DNA of 64,000 bases from Paenibacillus sp. JNUCC32. GTDB lineage: Bacteria > Bacillota > Bacilli > Paenibacillales > Paenibacillaceae. Numbering within the stretch: position 1 is the first letter of the stretch; the number at the start of each line of letters is the position of its first letter. A program made the translations under genes and the position numbers. Location: NCBI RefSeq assembly GCF_014863545.1, contig NZ_CP062260.1, positions 1,922,001 to 1,986,000 of the forward strand, written 5' to 3'. This document shows, in pieces, positions 15,301-24,713 of this stretch. The notes under the pieces are model-generated. The model searched no databases. It saw only the letters and a list, made by a program, of their open reading frames with translations, and had not been told where the DNA came from.

Positions 15301-18300
15301 ATGAAGCGAAAATGGATCGCCGGATTATTATCCGGCATACTGATTGGCAGCAGCTTGTTTGAGCTTGCGCTTGCATGCAACTCGGCCTATGCGGCCCCTT
15401 CGGGAGCAATGCCGGTGTTGATCTCGGAAATTTATCCCGATGACCGGTCGAATCAGCAGACGATCGAAGGCGCGGGCGGGGCCGACCTGTTCGAATATGT
15501 GGAGGTTTACAATCATTCGGGAGCGCCGATCTCGTTTAATGACGAATTCAACATGCGTTACGACTACAATACGGGCGTGAAGACGTTGACGGTAACGGAC
15601 ACCGTATACGGCAATCCGGATGGGGTGGTCATCCCGGCGGACAGCCCGGCCGTGCTCTGGGTGGAACGGACAAGCTCATCCATTACCGGAGCAGCCGCTG
15701 CCCTGACGGAATCCGATTTCCGCCGGTATCATTCGATTCCCGACCAGGTACCGGTATTCAAGCTTCGGGGACAGGATGGCCTCAACAATACGGACCGCGG
15801 CTTATACATAACCCGAAAAGGCGACGACGCCGCCGTGATCAGCGGCTTCTATTATACTGCCAATGATGTCGGCGACGGCAAGAGTGTACATCTTCAGCTG
15901 CCTCCCGGCGGTTCGGCGATGATTCCTTACGCCAGGGAAGCTGCGCCTAGCGCCGGAATCGTTGACTTGGGCCAGCTATCGCCGCTTGACAATCGTGCGC
16001 CGGAAATCAATCATACGCCCATTGCCTTTACCGAGCGGACACAGCCGCTGACCGTCAGCGCAAGCGTCTATGACGCGGACGGAGATGCGCTGGTAGTTAA
16101 GATGTATTACAAAACGGCGGTCCATAGTCCCTACAGCCAGATCGACATGATCGATCGGGGCGGTGATCAATTCGATGCGGTCATTCCGGCCGATCAGTTG
16201 ACCGGGGATAAGCTGCAGTATTATATCGAGGCAGCGGATGGACTTCAGCAGTCGAGATCTGTCGATTATGAAACGGCTTTAACCGGAGCTTCTGCAGGCG
16301 GGGGCGTACCGCGTATTCTAATCACCGAAATTCTTCCGAACCCGGCCGGGGATTACCGGTGGGGAAGCGGCAACCAGTACGAATACGTTGAAATCTACAA
16401 TAACTCGGATCAGGTTTTGGACCTCAAGGATTACACCCTCTGGTATCTATATCCGGGCACAACGGCGCCTAAGAGCTGGAAGGTACCGGATCATACCTCG
16501 ATCGAGCCGTACAGCGCAGCGGTTATCTGGTTCGCGAAGGAAGCCGTGGCTAACGGCAAGGGTTATACGACGACGGCGGACTTCAATCTGCATTTTAACA
16601 GCATGCTGAACGACAACGATATTATTTTCTACGATAATTCGAAAGCTTCGGATTTCAATCTTCCGAATTCGCTGCATCGAGGGATCGCCTTGTCCGCGCC
16701 GGGACAGGCCAATTCGTACATTGTACAGGCCTGGTACGATCCCAGCGCTCCGGACAGCCCGGACAGGCTGGTCAATGACGTCCGCAATGCGGTCGTTCGA
16801 TATGCCTATCCGGATGCAGGAACGACCATGAAACGCCTGGATAATCGGATGTACGCCAATCCTGGCAGCATTGATCCGGTTCAGGTGCCGCCTGTTGCAG
16901 GTGTCGACATGATTGCCCCGACGCTGCAGCATGAGCAGACCGCCTATAACTTGGGCCAGGGACAGGCTTATCCGGTTTCCGTGATCAGCGATGAGCCCCT
17001 TGCTTCCATTGAAGTGCTGATTGAAGCGGCTTCCGAGGAGCCGACAGCGTTTACGGACAAGCATGCGCTGACGCTTGCGTCCCAAGATAATGGACTTTAC
17101 GTCTATCAAGGCACGATCACGCTAAATGAGATCGGCGTCTATCGGTATATCATTGAAGCTGCCGACGGCAGCGGCAACCGCACGCGGGTTCCATATAACT
17201 CCCGAGGCGGCTTGCTAACGGTTAACGAAGAGAATACGGGAACGGAGCTGCCGGCGCCGGGGTTGTCCTTATCAAACGGCAGCATGATCAGCGGAAAGTC
17301 ATCCTTCTATGCTTACGGCTCCCGGGCTGAAGACGACATCGAAGTTCGCTTTGAGGTCAATCCGCTGCCGCTTCGCAAGGCACTGCCGGGTAAGGTACAG
17401 CTGGGCATGCAGACCCGGGGGATCGATCAGATTTACCAAGCGTCGGCAAGCGGGCTGGATGCAAGCGGGGAGACGGTATTTTTCAGCCGCATCCTGCCCA
17501 AATACATCGACGGCGCCTGGTCGATGTTCGATATTGCTCCTGACCTGTTCGTCACCGGGACAACGGTTTCCGTGCATACCGGAAATGAGAATGCGCCATA
17601 TCAAGTCAAAGACCATGACAAGGTATTCGGCAAGAACAACCATGATGATTTTGAAGTGATGAATCTACATCTTGTGCTGCCGGACGGTTCGGTGGTCAAA
17701 CCGGATAAGGTACTGAACTACCTGGGCAACCTTGGGCAGTCGACCGTGGATTACCGGGAGGATACGTACTACGGATTCGGCGATGCGGATTACGGCAGCA
17801 ACCCGAACAAGCCGATGATCAGCGACTTCCATTTTCCGATTCCGCAAGACAAGTTCACGGCAAGATATGCCGAGCTCGACACCGCTTCGGTAAAGGACGG
17901 GGTATATCCGCTGAGCATGTCGGTGAACGGTCAAGTCTTCCAGTCCGTCGACGTGACTGTGGACAACACCGCACCCGAGATTGAAGGGATATCGTATGGG
18001 GAAGGGCAATTATTGACCGACGCCATACAGCTCAAAGGGCCGTTCATGCTGGATGTGGTCGCTTCAGATAACTTAACAGGCGTAACGGGCATTACGGCGG
18101 AGCTAGATGGCGAGCCAATCACGCTACCTTATGAAACATCTTCCACGCTGCTTTCGCCGGGCGAGCATATTCTGAATGTGACCGTACTCGACGGGGCCGG
18201 CAATTCGGCGGAGATTTCTCGCACCTTTATGATCGAAGAGGAGAAACCTCTTCTTCCGGGCGAGGTTTCCCCAGCCGATTTCGCGGAGAAGGTGGGTTTG

Positions 18301-21216
18301 AATCCGAGCCTAAGAGCACGACTCAGCGATCCGAGCGGAGATTCGATGGACGTTCGCTTCTTGGAAGGGGATAAATATGACTTTGCCCGCGAAGACGGGA
18401 TCGAAGGCCATTTCAACGTTGCAGACCGGGAGCCTCCGCTCGTGCTGGCGCCGGACGGAGAGAAAGGGATCGGCAAGGAGGAAGCCGAGAAAATGGCTTA
18501 TCCGGACGGTGAGTATCTTATCACGGATACGGATTCCGGGTTCCCTTATCATCGATTCGAAATCGAGCTGGACGAAGCATGGTCGGAACAGGATACCGTA
18601 GAGCTGCACTGGCAAGGGCGCACGCTTCCGGGCCGTATCGTGACGCTGTATGCTTGGGATTATGAGAGCGGAAAGTGGACGGCACTGAAGTCGGCCACCG
18701 GTGACGAAGCCGAATCCGACATCGTCTTGACAGCGGAAGTGGATCCTAGCCGTTACGTGCGAAACGGCAAAATCCAGGCCATGGTCCAAGATGAAGTGAA
18801 GAGCGCGAATGCGCCGTTCAACATTTTATGGTTTACGGATACCCAGTATTACGCGGAATCGTACCCGGACATTTTCGATAAGCTGGGCGATTGGATCACG
18901 GAAGAATATGAGAAGGGCTTGTTCAGTTATGTGATCCATACCGGCGACATCGTGAACGTGGCCGACGACGAGAAGCAGTGGGCCGTAGCCGACCGGAATT
19001 TGAAGAAGCTGGACGAAGCGGGCGTACCGTATGGCGTGCTGGCGGGCAATCACGACGTCATCATTGACGGCGTGGACTACTCCTACTACGGGAAATATGT
19101 CGGGGCCGACCGGTACAAGAACAATCCATGGTATGGCGGCGAAATGGATAACAACCGCAACCATTACGACCTCGTGTCGTTCGGAGGCCACGACTTTATT
19201 TTCCTCTATATCGGCTTCGGGCTGGAGGATACACCGGAGACGATCGCTTGGGCCAACGAGGTGCTGAAGAAGCATGCGGACCGCATCGCGATCGTGGGCA
19301 TGCACGCTTATCTGGAGAGCAACGGAACCTTGTCCAGTATGGCGCAGCGCGTTTTTGACCAGGTCATTGCGCCGAACAAAAACGTGCAGCTGGTGCTAAG
19401 CGGCCATTATCATGCTGCCAACCGGGTCGTGAAAACGGTGACGCATCCGGACGGATCGTCAAGACAGGTCATTGAAATGCTGGCGGATTATCAGGGAGGG
19501 CCGAACGGAGGAAGCGGTTATCTGCGTCTGCTGAAATTCGATCCAACCTCCGGCACGCTGGATGTGGATACGTATTCGCCTTACTTGGACGATTATAATT
19601 TCTTTGACGACGCCATTGAGGATTTTACGGAGCCGTTTGCGTTCAGGGATATTCAAAAACGGGTGGCAACCGATTATTTCGCGGTCAATGTGTACAAAGA
19701 TACGCTGATTGGCGAGCAAAAAGACGTGAAGTCCGGAGAAATTGCTTCTGCCGTATGGAATGGACGAGAAGCCGATGAGACATATTATTGGTATATGGAT
19801 ATTACCGATGAATTCGGCGCCAGGCAGCTTAGTCCAATCTATCGTTTTACGACCACAAAGAAATCCTCGCCTCCGGGTGGCGGCAATGACGGCGGCGGAA
19901 ACAATGGCGGTGGCGGCAATAACGGAAACAATGGAAACAACGGAAGCAACGGAAGCAACGGCAATAATGGAGGCGGCAGCAATCAACCGGGCCCAAGCAA
20001 GCCAGGTGGCACACCGCCGACCACTGGAGCTTCCAGACCGGGAACGATTACGGCGGAAGTCGCGATAAACGGTCAGAAGGCTCAGGCATCCATCGGCGAA
20101 TTGGAGCTCAGCGAAGCCTTCGAAAGCGTAACTGCAGATGGGCGGGGAATCAAGACCGTCACGATTCAACTGGATGAAAGCGTCCGAACGTTCAACGGCG
20201 AAATCGTCATCCAGGTACCGTCAGCGTACTTGAACCGGAACCACGCGAGGGAACGGATCGAAATCGTTACCCCGCAGGCAACCGTGACGGTGCCTTCCAA
20301 TATGCTGAACAATCTGAAGGAAGCAGGGCAGTTCACGGGCCTCGTGATTCGTCCGGGCAATCAAGGCGGGCTTTCCGGGGATCGGCTTACCGGAATTGGG
20401 AACAGACCGATCGTCGAGCTGCTGCTGCAGATCGATGGCAAGACGGTGGAATGGCCGGGAAGCAGCACACCTGTAAAGGTATCGCTTCATTATGAGGCCA
20501 AGGCTGACGAGCGATTGGATCAGCTGGTCGCGTGGGAACTCAATGCAATGGGATCCGTATCCGCTGTCCTAAACGGTTATTACAATGTCGAGCATCGTAC
20601 CCTGACCTTTGAAACGGGCAAGCTTGGCACGTATGCGATCGCATATAAGCAAGTATCTTACCTGGATATAGACCCGCGCAGCTGGTATGCGGACGCCGTT
20701 CATTACCTCACTGCCAGGGACGTTGTAAAAGGTGCAGGCGGAGGGCGATATCTTCCGCAGGAGAAGATCAGCCGGGCCGATTTCCTGGTCATGGCCATGA
20801 ATGCCTTCGGCTTCAAACCAGGGAAAACGGATGACGCCATGAATTTTGCAGATGCGGGGAGCAGGTACTATACGCCGTATTTGTCCACTGCGAAGCAGCT
20901 GGGACTGGTTCATGGAACGGGAGATAACCGGTTTAGACCGGAGGACTCGATCACGCGTCAGGATATGGTCGTCATGCTTCATGCGATGATGGAAGCGGCC
21001 GGAAGCGAGTTGCCGGGCGGAGGAGACGGCATGGATCGTTATTCCGATGCGAAGGACGTATCCGGTTATGCGCGGGAAGCGATGGATTTCATGCTTGAAG
21101 CCGCATTGATTCAAGGCACCGGCGGAGGCAAGCTGTCTCCAAAGGCCGTTACCAATCGGGCAATGGCAGCCGAACTGATGTACAATTACCTGGTCAAAAG
21201 CCGGGAAGCCTCATAA
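15301..21216 (+). CDS. giant surface protein: lamin-tail domains, metallophosphoesterase, SLH repeats
   Basis: Secreted protein of 1971 residues. A signal peptide ends near residue 31 (SAYAAP). Two lamin-tail-like domains follow (about 35-170, starting VLISEIYPDDRS, and about 336-500, starting RILITEILPNPAG), with Ig/cadherin-like segments between them and up to about 1000. A calcineurin-type metallophosphoesterase lies near 1172-1430 with LWFTDTQYY, HTGDIVN, AGNHDV and SGHYHAANR. A Gly/Asn-rich linker (about 1521-1580) leads to a further beta domain and three SLH repeats (about 1787-1965) that would hold it to the pyruvylated cell-wall polymer. AGGAGG precedes the ATG. It stands alone between two terminators. 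Probable role: a wall-bound phosphoesterase acting on extracellular nucleotides or phosphate esters; the substrate is unknown. Confidence 0.85.
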   Translation: MKRKWIAGLLSGILIGSSLFELALACNSAYAAPSGAMPVLISEIYPDDRSNQQTIEGAGGADLFEYVEVYNHSGAPISFNDEFNMRYDYNTGVKTLTVTDTVYGNPDGVVIPADSPAVLWVERTSSSITGAAAALTESDFRRYHSIPDQVPVFKLRGQDGLNNTDRGLYITRKGDDAAVISGFYYTANDVGDGKSVHLQLPPGGSAMIPYAREAAPSAGIVDLGQLSPLDNRAPEINHTPIAFTERTQPLTVSASVYDADGDALVVKMYYKTAVHSPYSQIDMIDRGGDQFDAVIPADQLTGDKLQYYIEAADGLQQSRSVDYETALTGASAGGGVPRILITEILPNPAGDYRWGSGNQYEYVEIYNNSDQVLDLKDYTLWYLYPGTTAPKSWKVPDHTSIEPYSAAVIWFAKEAVANGKGYTTTADFNLHFNSMLNDNDIIFYDNSKASDFNLPNSLHRGIALSAPGQANSYIVQAWYDPSAPDSPDRLVNDVRNAVVRYAYPDAGTTMKRLDNRMYANPGSIDPVQVPPVAGVDMIAPTLQHEQTAYNLGQGQAYPVSVISDEPLASIEVLIEAASEEPTAFTDKHALTLASQDNGLYVYQGTITLNEIGVYRYIIEAADGSGNRTRVPYNSRGGLLTVNEENTGTELPAPGLSLSNGSMISGKSSFYAYGSRAEDDIEVRFEVNPLPLRKALPGKVQLGMQTRGIDQIYQASASGLDASGETVFFSRILPKYIDGAWSMFDIAPDLFVTGTTVSVHTGNENAPYQVKDHDKVFGKNNHDDFEVMNLHLVLPDGSVVKPDKVLNYLGNLGQSTVDYREDTYYGFGDADYGSNPNKPMISDFHFPIPQDKFTARYAELDTASVKDGVYPLSMSVNGQVFQSVDVTVDNTAPEIEGISYGEGQLLTDAIQLKGPFMLDVVASDNLTGVTGITAELDGEPITLPYETSSTLLSPGEHILNVTVLDGAGNSAEISRTFMIEEEKPLLPGEVSPADFAEKVGLNPSLRARLSDPSGDSMDVRFLEGDKYDFAREDGIEGHFNVADREPPLVLAPDGEKGIGKEEAEKMAYPDGEYLITDTDSGFPYHRFEIELDEAWSEQDTVELHWQGRTLPGRIVTLYAWDYESGKWTALKSATGDEAESDIVLTAEVDPSRYVRNGKIQAMVQDEVKSANAPFNILWFTDTQYYAESYPDIFDKLGDWITEEYEKGLFSYVIHTGDIVNVADDEKQWAVADRNLKKLDEAGVPYGVLAGNHDVIIDGVDYSYYGKYVGADRYKNNPWYGGEMDNNRNHYDLVSFGGHDFIFLYIGFGLEDTPETIAWANEVLKKHADRIAIVGMHAYLESNGTLSSMAQRVFDQVIAPNKNVQLVLSGHYHAANRVVKTVTHPDGSSRQVIEMLADYQGGPNGGSGYLRLLKFDPTSGTLDVDTYSPYLDDYNFFDDAIEDFTEPFAFRDIQKRVATDYFAVNVYKDTLIGEQKDVKSGEIASAVWNGREADETYYWYMDITDEFGARQLSPIYRFTTTKKSSPPGGGNDGGGNNGGGGNNGNNGNNGSNGSNGNNGGGSNQPGPSKPGGTPPTTGASRPGTITAEVAINGQKAQASIGELELSEAFESVTADGRGIKTVTIQLDESVRTFNGEIVIQVPSAYLNRNHARERIEIVTPQATVTVPSNMLNNLKEAGQFTGLVIRPGNQGGLSGDRLTGIGNRPIVELLLQIDGKTVEWPGSSTPVKVSLHYEAKADERLDQLVAWELNAMGSVSAVLNGYYNVEHRTLTFETGKLGTYAIAYKQVSYLDIDPRSWYADAVHYLTARDVVKGAGGGRYLPQEKISRADFLVMAMNAFGFKPGKTDDAMNFADAGSRYYTPYLSTAKQLGLVHGTGDNRFRPEDSITRQDMVVMLHAMMEAAGSELPGGGDGMDRYSDAKDVSGYAREAMDFMLEAALIQGTGGGKLSPKAVTNRAMAAELMYNYLVKSREAS

Positions 21217-21267
21217 ACAAAAGAAAACATGCAGATCAGGCAAAAAGACATGAATTAGAAGTGCTCA

Positions 21268-21305
21268 CAAAATAAGAACGGGAGAAACTTCCCGTTCTTA
21301 TTTTG
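21268..21305. terminator. 16-bp symmetrical terminator
   Basis: Positions 21268-21283 (CAAAATAAGAACGGGA) pair perfectly with 21290-21305, loop of six. The stem has A-rich and T-rich ends, so it can stop transcription in both directions. The remaining 21306-21554 gap contains only the inverted repeat at 21313 and a promoter region. Confidence 0.85.
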
Positions 21306-21312
21306 TTGCTTG

Positions 21313-21342
21313 TATTCTTGTAAGCACTTGATTACAAGAATA
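21313..21342. repeat. 11-bp perfect inverted repeat
   Basis: TATTCTTGTAA (21313-21323) and TTACAAGAATA (21332-21342) with an 8-base spacer. No T-tract follows, so an operator is more likely than a terminator; it lies about 210 bases before the GyrI-like gene. Confidence 0.5.
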
Positions 21343-21554
21343 TACATGCATAAGAGATTGCGAGAATCGAGGCTAGTTTGTCTTATTGCTGCAAGCTCTT
21401 GACCCGAGTTGAGGATAAGAAACCAAGTGATGGAATTCATCCGTTTTAACTTTTTTCATAAGCCCTCTAAACAGTATCATTTTTTGACATGATTAAAAGT
21501 TATGATTAACCCATCGAACGAAATGAATATTCACAGAAAAGGAAGGGATTGAAA

Positions 21555-22034
21555 ATGACAAATTACATCCTCGAGGAAAAAGACAGCTTTATCGTTTTAG
21601 GAATTGGAACTGAGCTTCAGAGCGACTACACCGACTATGCGGGCATTAACAAGGAGAAGGCCGACTTTTGGGAAGCCGTGAAGCAAGACGGAAGGTTGGA
21701 CACATTAAAGGGCATCGCCGCAAATGACTACATTTTTGCCGTAAACGAAGCGGTTAACAACAAGATGATGTTCTACGCCGGCGTCATGACAGAGGAATCG
21801 GTGCCCGAAGCAACCCGCGTTATCCAATTTCCTAAAGGGGATTACCTCGTTGTAAAAGGGGAGGGGCAGTCGGCTGATGAGCTGAGTCAATTGCTTGCTG
21901 GTATCGCCTTTGGTCAAGTATTGCCGGAAGCCAAGAATTTCGCTTATGTCGGCGGGCCGAATGCCATGGTGGATATGGGACAGCGAAACGGCCAAATATT
22001 AGGCGAAATGTGGATTCCTGTTGTTCGGAAATAA
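21555..22034 (+). CDS. GyrI-like / effector-binding domain protein
   Basis: Cytoplasmic protein of about 159 residues made of a single GyrI-like domain (AraC effector-binding family, SHS2 fold): YILEEKDSFIVLGIGTELQ, a central FYAGVMTEESVPEATRVI and a C-terminal LGEMWIPVVRK. Free-standing members bind small molecules, and some hydrolyse or sequester toxic compounds. The ATG at 21555 is preferred over TTG 21549 because GGAAGGG lies at good spacing. Two small genes follow closely in the same direction (an unrecognised protein and a DoxX-like membrane protein), so the three may form an operon. The ligand is unknown. Confidence 0.75.
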   Translation: MTNYILEEKDSFIVLGIGTELQSDYTDYAGINKEKADFWEAVKQDGRLDTLKGIAANDYIFAVNEAVNNKMMFYAGVMTEESVPEATRVIQFPKGDYLVVKGEGQSADELSQLLAGIAFGQVLPEAKNFAYVGGPNAMVDMGQRNGQILGEMWIPVVRK

Positions 22035-22109
22035 AGAGCCGCGAATGCTTTCGAGCGAGCTTTGCCTATAGTAGAAGGAAAGCTTGCAAAACTATTAGGA
22101 GGGATGATC

Positions 22110-22598
22110 GTGTCCAATATCGTTGATTTTAAACATGTATCTTCAACTGGTTTAGAGTCTTCGCCCGTAGCAGAAGCGCTTGCTGGTTTACGAGCGAATG
22201 AAGCCCGTTACTTTATGAACAAGTATAAGCATGCATTTACGGTTGTACCGGCTAGCGAGAGCCAGGAGACCCTGGATTATGTGAACCGAATATTGAAAGA
22301 AGAGCGTGATCTTGAGTTTGCGGCCAAACCATTGGAAACGTCACGTTTTCAAGTGGAAAACATTCAATTTGCCTATGTTTTTTACGAGAATGGTCTCGGG
22401 TTAAACGTAATGTATACCGTGGATGATCCTAAGAAGCGAGCTGTTGGTTTTAAGCTTTCGGAGGGGATGGAGGTGCCCGAAGAGTTAGAAGGGAAGTTCA
22501 AGTTCGCTAGGCAGAAGTCGAAACTTGCAGGAACGATTCGAGGCTCGTTTTTTGTGATCAAGAGAGATTATTATGAAGAGGTGGAAACCAATGAATAA
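22110..22598 (+). CDS. hypothetical cytoplasmic protein
   Basis: Protein of about 162 residues whose family I cannot name. It is soluble, with alternating helix and strand: NIVDFKHVSSTGLESSPVAE, FMNKYKHAFTVVPASESQET, then FAYVFYENGLGLNVMYTV and KLAGTIRGSFFVIKRDYYEE. The GTG at 22110 has AGGAGGG (22097-22103) at six-base spacing; the frame upstream of it is not convincing coding sequence. The end overlaps the DoxX-like gene by eight bases, suggesting translational coupling and a shared operon with the GyrI-like gene before it. Confidence 0.65.
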   Translation: MSNIVDFKHVSSTGLESSPVAEALAGLRANEARYFMNKYKHAFTVVPASESQETLDYVNRILKEERDLEFAAKPLETSRFQVENIQFAYVFYENGLGLNVMYTVDDPKKRAVGFKLSEGMEVPEELEGKFKFARQKSKLAGTIRGSFFVIKRDYYEEVETNE

Positions 22599-23016
22599 GG
22601 TGATCGGTGTAGAAACAAGCATGAAAATAAATACCCGCCCTCTAGGGAAAACGGTTGCTTATTGGTCAGTCACAGGACTGCTCGCAGCAGCTATTATGTT
22701 AAGCGGCATCGGACAGTTGATGCAATTTGGGGGAAACCTCGAATTGGTGACGAATCTGGGCTATCCACTGTATGTATTGACCATTCTCGGAATTTGGAAA
22801 GTGCTTGGTGCCATCGCTCTCCTCGTGCCAGGTTTACCTCGACTTAAAGAATGGGTTCACGCCGGCATCTTCTTTTTAATGACGGGTGCGGCATTATCTC
22901 ATGCATTTGCTAACGACTATGGGGATTCCGGGTTTAATCTTATCCTACCGCTTTCTTATGCGGCACTTAATATCGTCTCGTGGGCGCTACGGCCACCGAA
23001 GAACCGCTTATCTTAA
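22591..23016 (+). CDS. DoxX-like family membrane protein
   Basis: Integral membrane protein of about 141 residues with four hydrophobic segments, typical of the DoxX-like family: VAYWSVTGLLAAAIMLSGIG, LGYPLYVLTILGIWKVLGAI, AGIFFLMTGAALSHAFAND and ILPLSYAALNIVSWAL. The family member motif GIWKVLGAIALLVPGLPRLKEW is clear. It starts at ATG 22591 inside the end of the preceding gene. DoxX-like proteins are often linked to redox or membrane stress; no specific role can be given here. It is convergent with the nitroreductase gene across a GC-rich hairpin. Confidence 0.82.
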   Translation: MNKVIGVETSMKINTRPLGKTVAYWSVTGLLAAAIMLSGIGQLMQFGGNLELVTNLGYPLYVLTILGIWKVLGAIALLVPGLPRLKEWVHAGIFFLMTGAALSHAFANDYGDSGFNLILPLSYAALNIVSWALRPPKNRLS

Positions 23017-23066
23017 GAACAGGGCGAAATCACGGCTATCTGAACGGGGTTATTGCACAAATACGA

Positions 23067-23109
23067 CGGGGTGGACTTCACATCAAGCGATCTGGGGAGG
23101 TCCACCCCG
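23067..23109. terminator. GC-rich hairpin between convergent genes
   Basis: CGGGGTGGAC (23067-23076) and GTCCACCCCG (23100-23109) form a perfect 10-bp stem with a 23-base loop. No T-tract follows on either strand, so it may act as a weak bidirectional terminator or mRNA 3' end barrier. Confidence 0.45.
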
Positions 23110-23118
23110 CTTATATCA

Positions 23119-24150
23119 TCATAGATGCGTCAGGTTAAGGAGCGGGGGAGGAGACGATACCGATTGCAACGATCGATTGTTTTCTCCGAGCTCCAGCACC
23201 GCTACAACCCGCTCCTCCGGCTGAATGCCGAACGCTTTGCACTGATCCTGGTCATAAATCCATTCCGGTATCGATCGGCGTGCGTTCCACGGCCTGGATT
23301 TTACCAATAGTTGTACGTTCTGGATCAAACAGCAAATCGCCGCATAATCCTCCTCCTGCTTGTGGGGATCCTCTTCATGCTCTGCTATAATCAAGAGAAA
23401 AGCCGATGATGTATATCCTTCCGAATTCGAGAGCTTTGCGGCCGCTTCGCTGCCCGTCACATAGATGAAGCGCCACGGTTCTCTTAGTCCGTCATTCGGG
23501 GCCCAGACAGCGTCATCCAGCACTTCCAGAATGCTTTGCGCTGAAATCCCGCCGCGTTCCGACCGTAGCCCATCCGCTTCTCGGCCTTCGCCGACGGCGG
23601 TCCATTTCTGCTCGGCCGGCGTTCTTCTTCGGGCTCTCGGCGCTTTATCGAAATATCCAATGTGCAAAATCCCGGCAAACCTTTCACCTTCCTGCAAACC
23701 GATTTCCGCAAGAAATGACTTGCTTTGAAGCATGGGGTCCGTGTCCCACAGCGCACCCAATCCACGTTCCCAGCCAAGCAGCTGAAAATTTTGCATCACA
23801 CTGCAAACTGCAGCGAAGTTTTCGTCGCTCTGCCTCCGATCGGAGGCCGATTCCGCGATGAAAATCAGGTGAGCGGGAATTTCCGTTACTCGTTTAATGA
23901 AAAAATCAATCATTCTTGGGGGCATGAGCTTAACGAATCGGTTTTCCTTCATCTTGGTCATCATGCTCTCCACCAATCTTTGACGGGACTCCGGCGTGCC
24001 AGCGATAAGACAGCGCCAGCGGGGCGTACCTTTGTCTTCGTACAGGTTGACCGCATCGTTCAACAAGGATACGACCAGTTCGGGAGGTACCGGCGTTGTG
24101 TTGAATCTCCGGATGGTTCTGCGTTCTCTTATCGTTTGGGGAATATTCAA
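23119..24150 (-). CDS. tandem nitroreductase-family protein
   Basis: Protein of 343 residues with two nitroreductase-like units. Unit one (about 1-190) begins TIRERRTIRRFNTTPVPPEL, contains WRCLIAG, HLIFIAES, the FAAVCSVMQNFQLLGWERGL helix and a family-like GILHIGYFDKAP end. After a charged linker, unit two (about 208-330) starts SAQSILEVLDDAVWAPNDGL, then REPWRFIYVTG, AFLLIIAEHEED, DYAAICCLIQNVQLLVKSR and VVAVLELGENN, but lacks the N-terminal RRS-type FMN-phosphate segment. Nitroreductases are normally homodimers of about 200 residues, so this may fold as an internal pseudo-dimer with one or two FMN sites. The start is TTG 24150 after AAGGAGGAATC. A MarR gene lies just upstream and a palindrome overlaps the promoter. 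Confidence 0.78.
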   Translation of the reverse strand: MNIPQTIRERRTIRRFNTTPVPPELVVSLLNDAVNLYEDKGTPRWRCLIAGTPESRQRLVESMMTKMKENRFVKLMPPRMIDFFIKRVTEIPAHLIFIAESASDRRQSDENFAAVCSVMQNFQLLGWERGLGALWDTDPMLQSKSFLAEIGLQEGERFAGILHIGYFDKAPRARRRTPAEQKWTAVGEGREADGLRSERGGISAQSILEVLDDAVWAPNDGLREPWRFIYVTGSEAAAKLSNSEGYTSSAFLLIIAEHEEDPHKQEEDYAAICCLIQNVQLLVKSRPWNARRSIPEWIYDQDQCKAFGIQPEERVVAVLELGENNRSLQSVSSPPPLLNLTHL

Positions 24151-24174
24151 TTTGATTCCTCCTTATATAATATA

Positions 24175-24188
24175 GTTTACCGGTAAAC
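24175..24188. promoter_or_regulatory. MarR-type operator palindrome
   Basis: GTTTACCGGTAAAC is a perfect 14-bp palindrome located between the MarR gene and the nitroreductase start, next to the AT-rich TATATTATAT (24163-24172, minus strand) that can serve as the -10 region. A related half site, GTTTACTTGGAAAT, lies at the MarR gene's own start (24717-24730), suggesting control of both genes by the MarR protein. Confidence 0.6.
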
Positions 24189-24209
24189 AAAAATACTAAA
24201 AAAATTTAC

Positions 24210-24713
24210 TTATCTCTCGCTGATATACCGGGCCATTCCTTGAAAAAACTTCAACAGCGTCTGCAGCTCGCTTTCGGAGTAATCGTCCAAAAATCGCATA
24301 AAGCGCTGCTCCTCTGCTTCGTGCATAGTCCGATGCAATTCGAACAACTGCTTACCTTGGGGCGTTAGACGAAAATAGACTTCTTTGCGATTGTCGTTAA
24401 GCTGGGTTCGATGAATAAGGTCAAGCGCAAGCAGTTTCTTGCTGATTTTGGTAATGCTCGCCTTCGACAAATTTAATTTTTCGGCAATCGCGGAATGATT
24501 GATCGGTTCATGTTGGCCGATGCAATCCAGGACATGGATGGTCGATAAATTTCCAGGTACGCCTTTCAGTTGATGAAGCTGGACCATCTCTTGGATTTCT
24601 TTAAGTTCCAGTTCCATTCGCTGTTCATGCAAATGAGAGAAGTGAAGCAGCTGTTCATAAATGATTGACTTGATGCGATCAGGGTAATCCATAGTTCCGG
24701 TCTCACACTCCAT
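24210..24713 (-). CDS. MarR family transcriptional regulator
   Basis: Winged-helix repressor of 167 residues. The MarR core is clear: STIHVLDCIGQHEPINHSAI, AEKLNLSKASITKISKKLLA (recognition helix) and LIHRTQLNDNRKEVYFRLT, the beta wing with the DxR-like DNR motif. The start is taken at ATG 24713; ATG at 24692 is also possible and neither has a strong ribosome binding site. It is transcribed ahead of the tandem nitroreductase gene, separated by 59 bases holding a perfect palindrome, so it most likely represses that gene and itself and responds to a quinone, nitro compound or oxidant. The effector is inferred, not seen. Confidence 0.85.
   Translation of the reverse strand: MECETGTMDYPDRIKSIIYEQLLHFSHLHEQRMELELKEIQEMVQLHQLKGVPGNLSTIHVLDCIGQHEPINHSAIAEKLNLSKASITKISKKLLALDLIHRTQLNDNRKEVYFRLTPQGKQLFELHRTMHEAEEQRFMRFLDDYSESELQTLLKFFQGMARYISER

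Noticed and set aside
19864-20040. Gly/Asn/Ser repeat as a DNA tandem repeat of interest
   Set aside because: It is an ordinary flexible linker before the wall-anchor region of a secreted protein.
19459-20169. Long antisense frame within the giant surface protein gene
   Set aside because: It is the reverse of the Gly/Asn-rich linker and phosphoesterase coding sequence; many similar antisense frames in the GC-richer genes are shadows.
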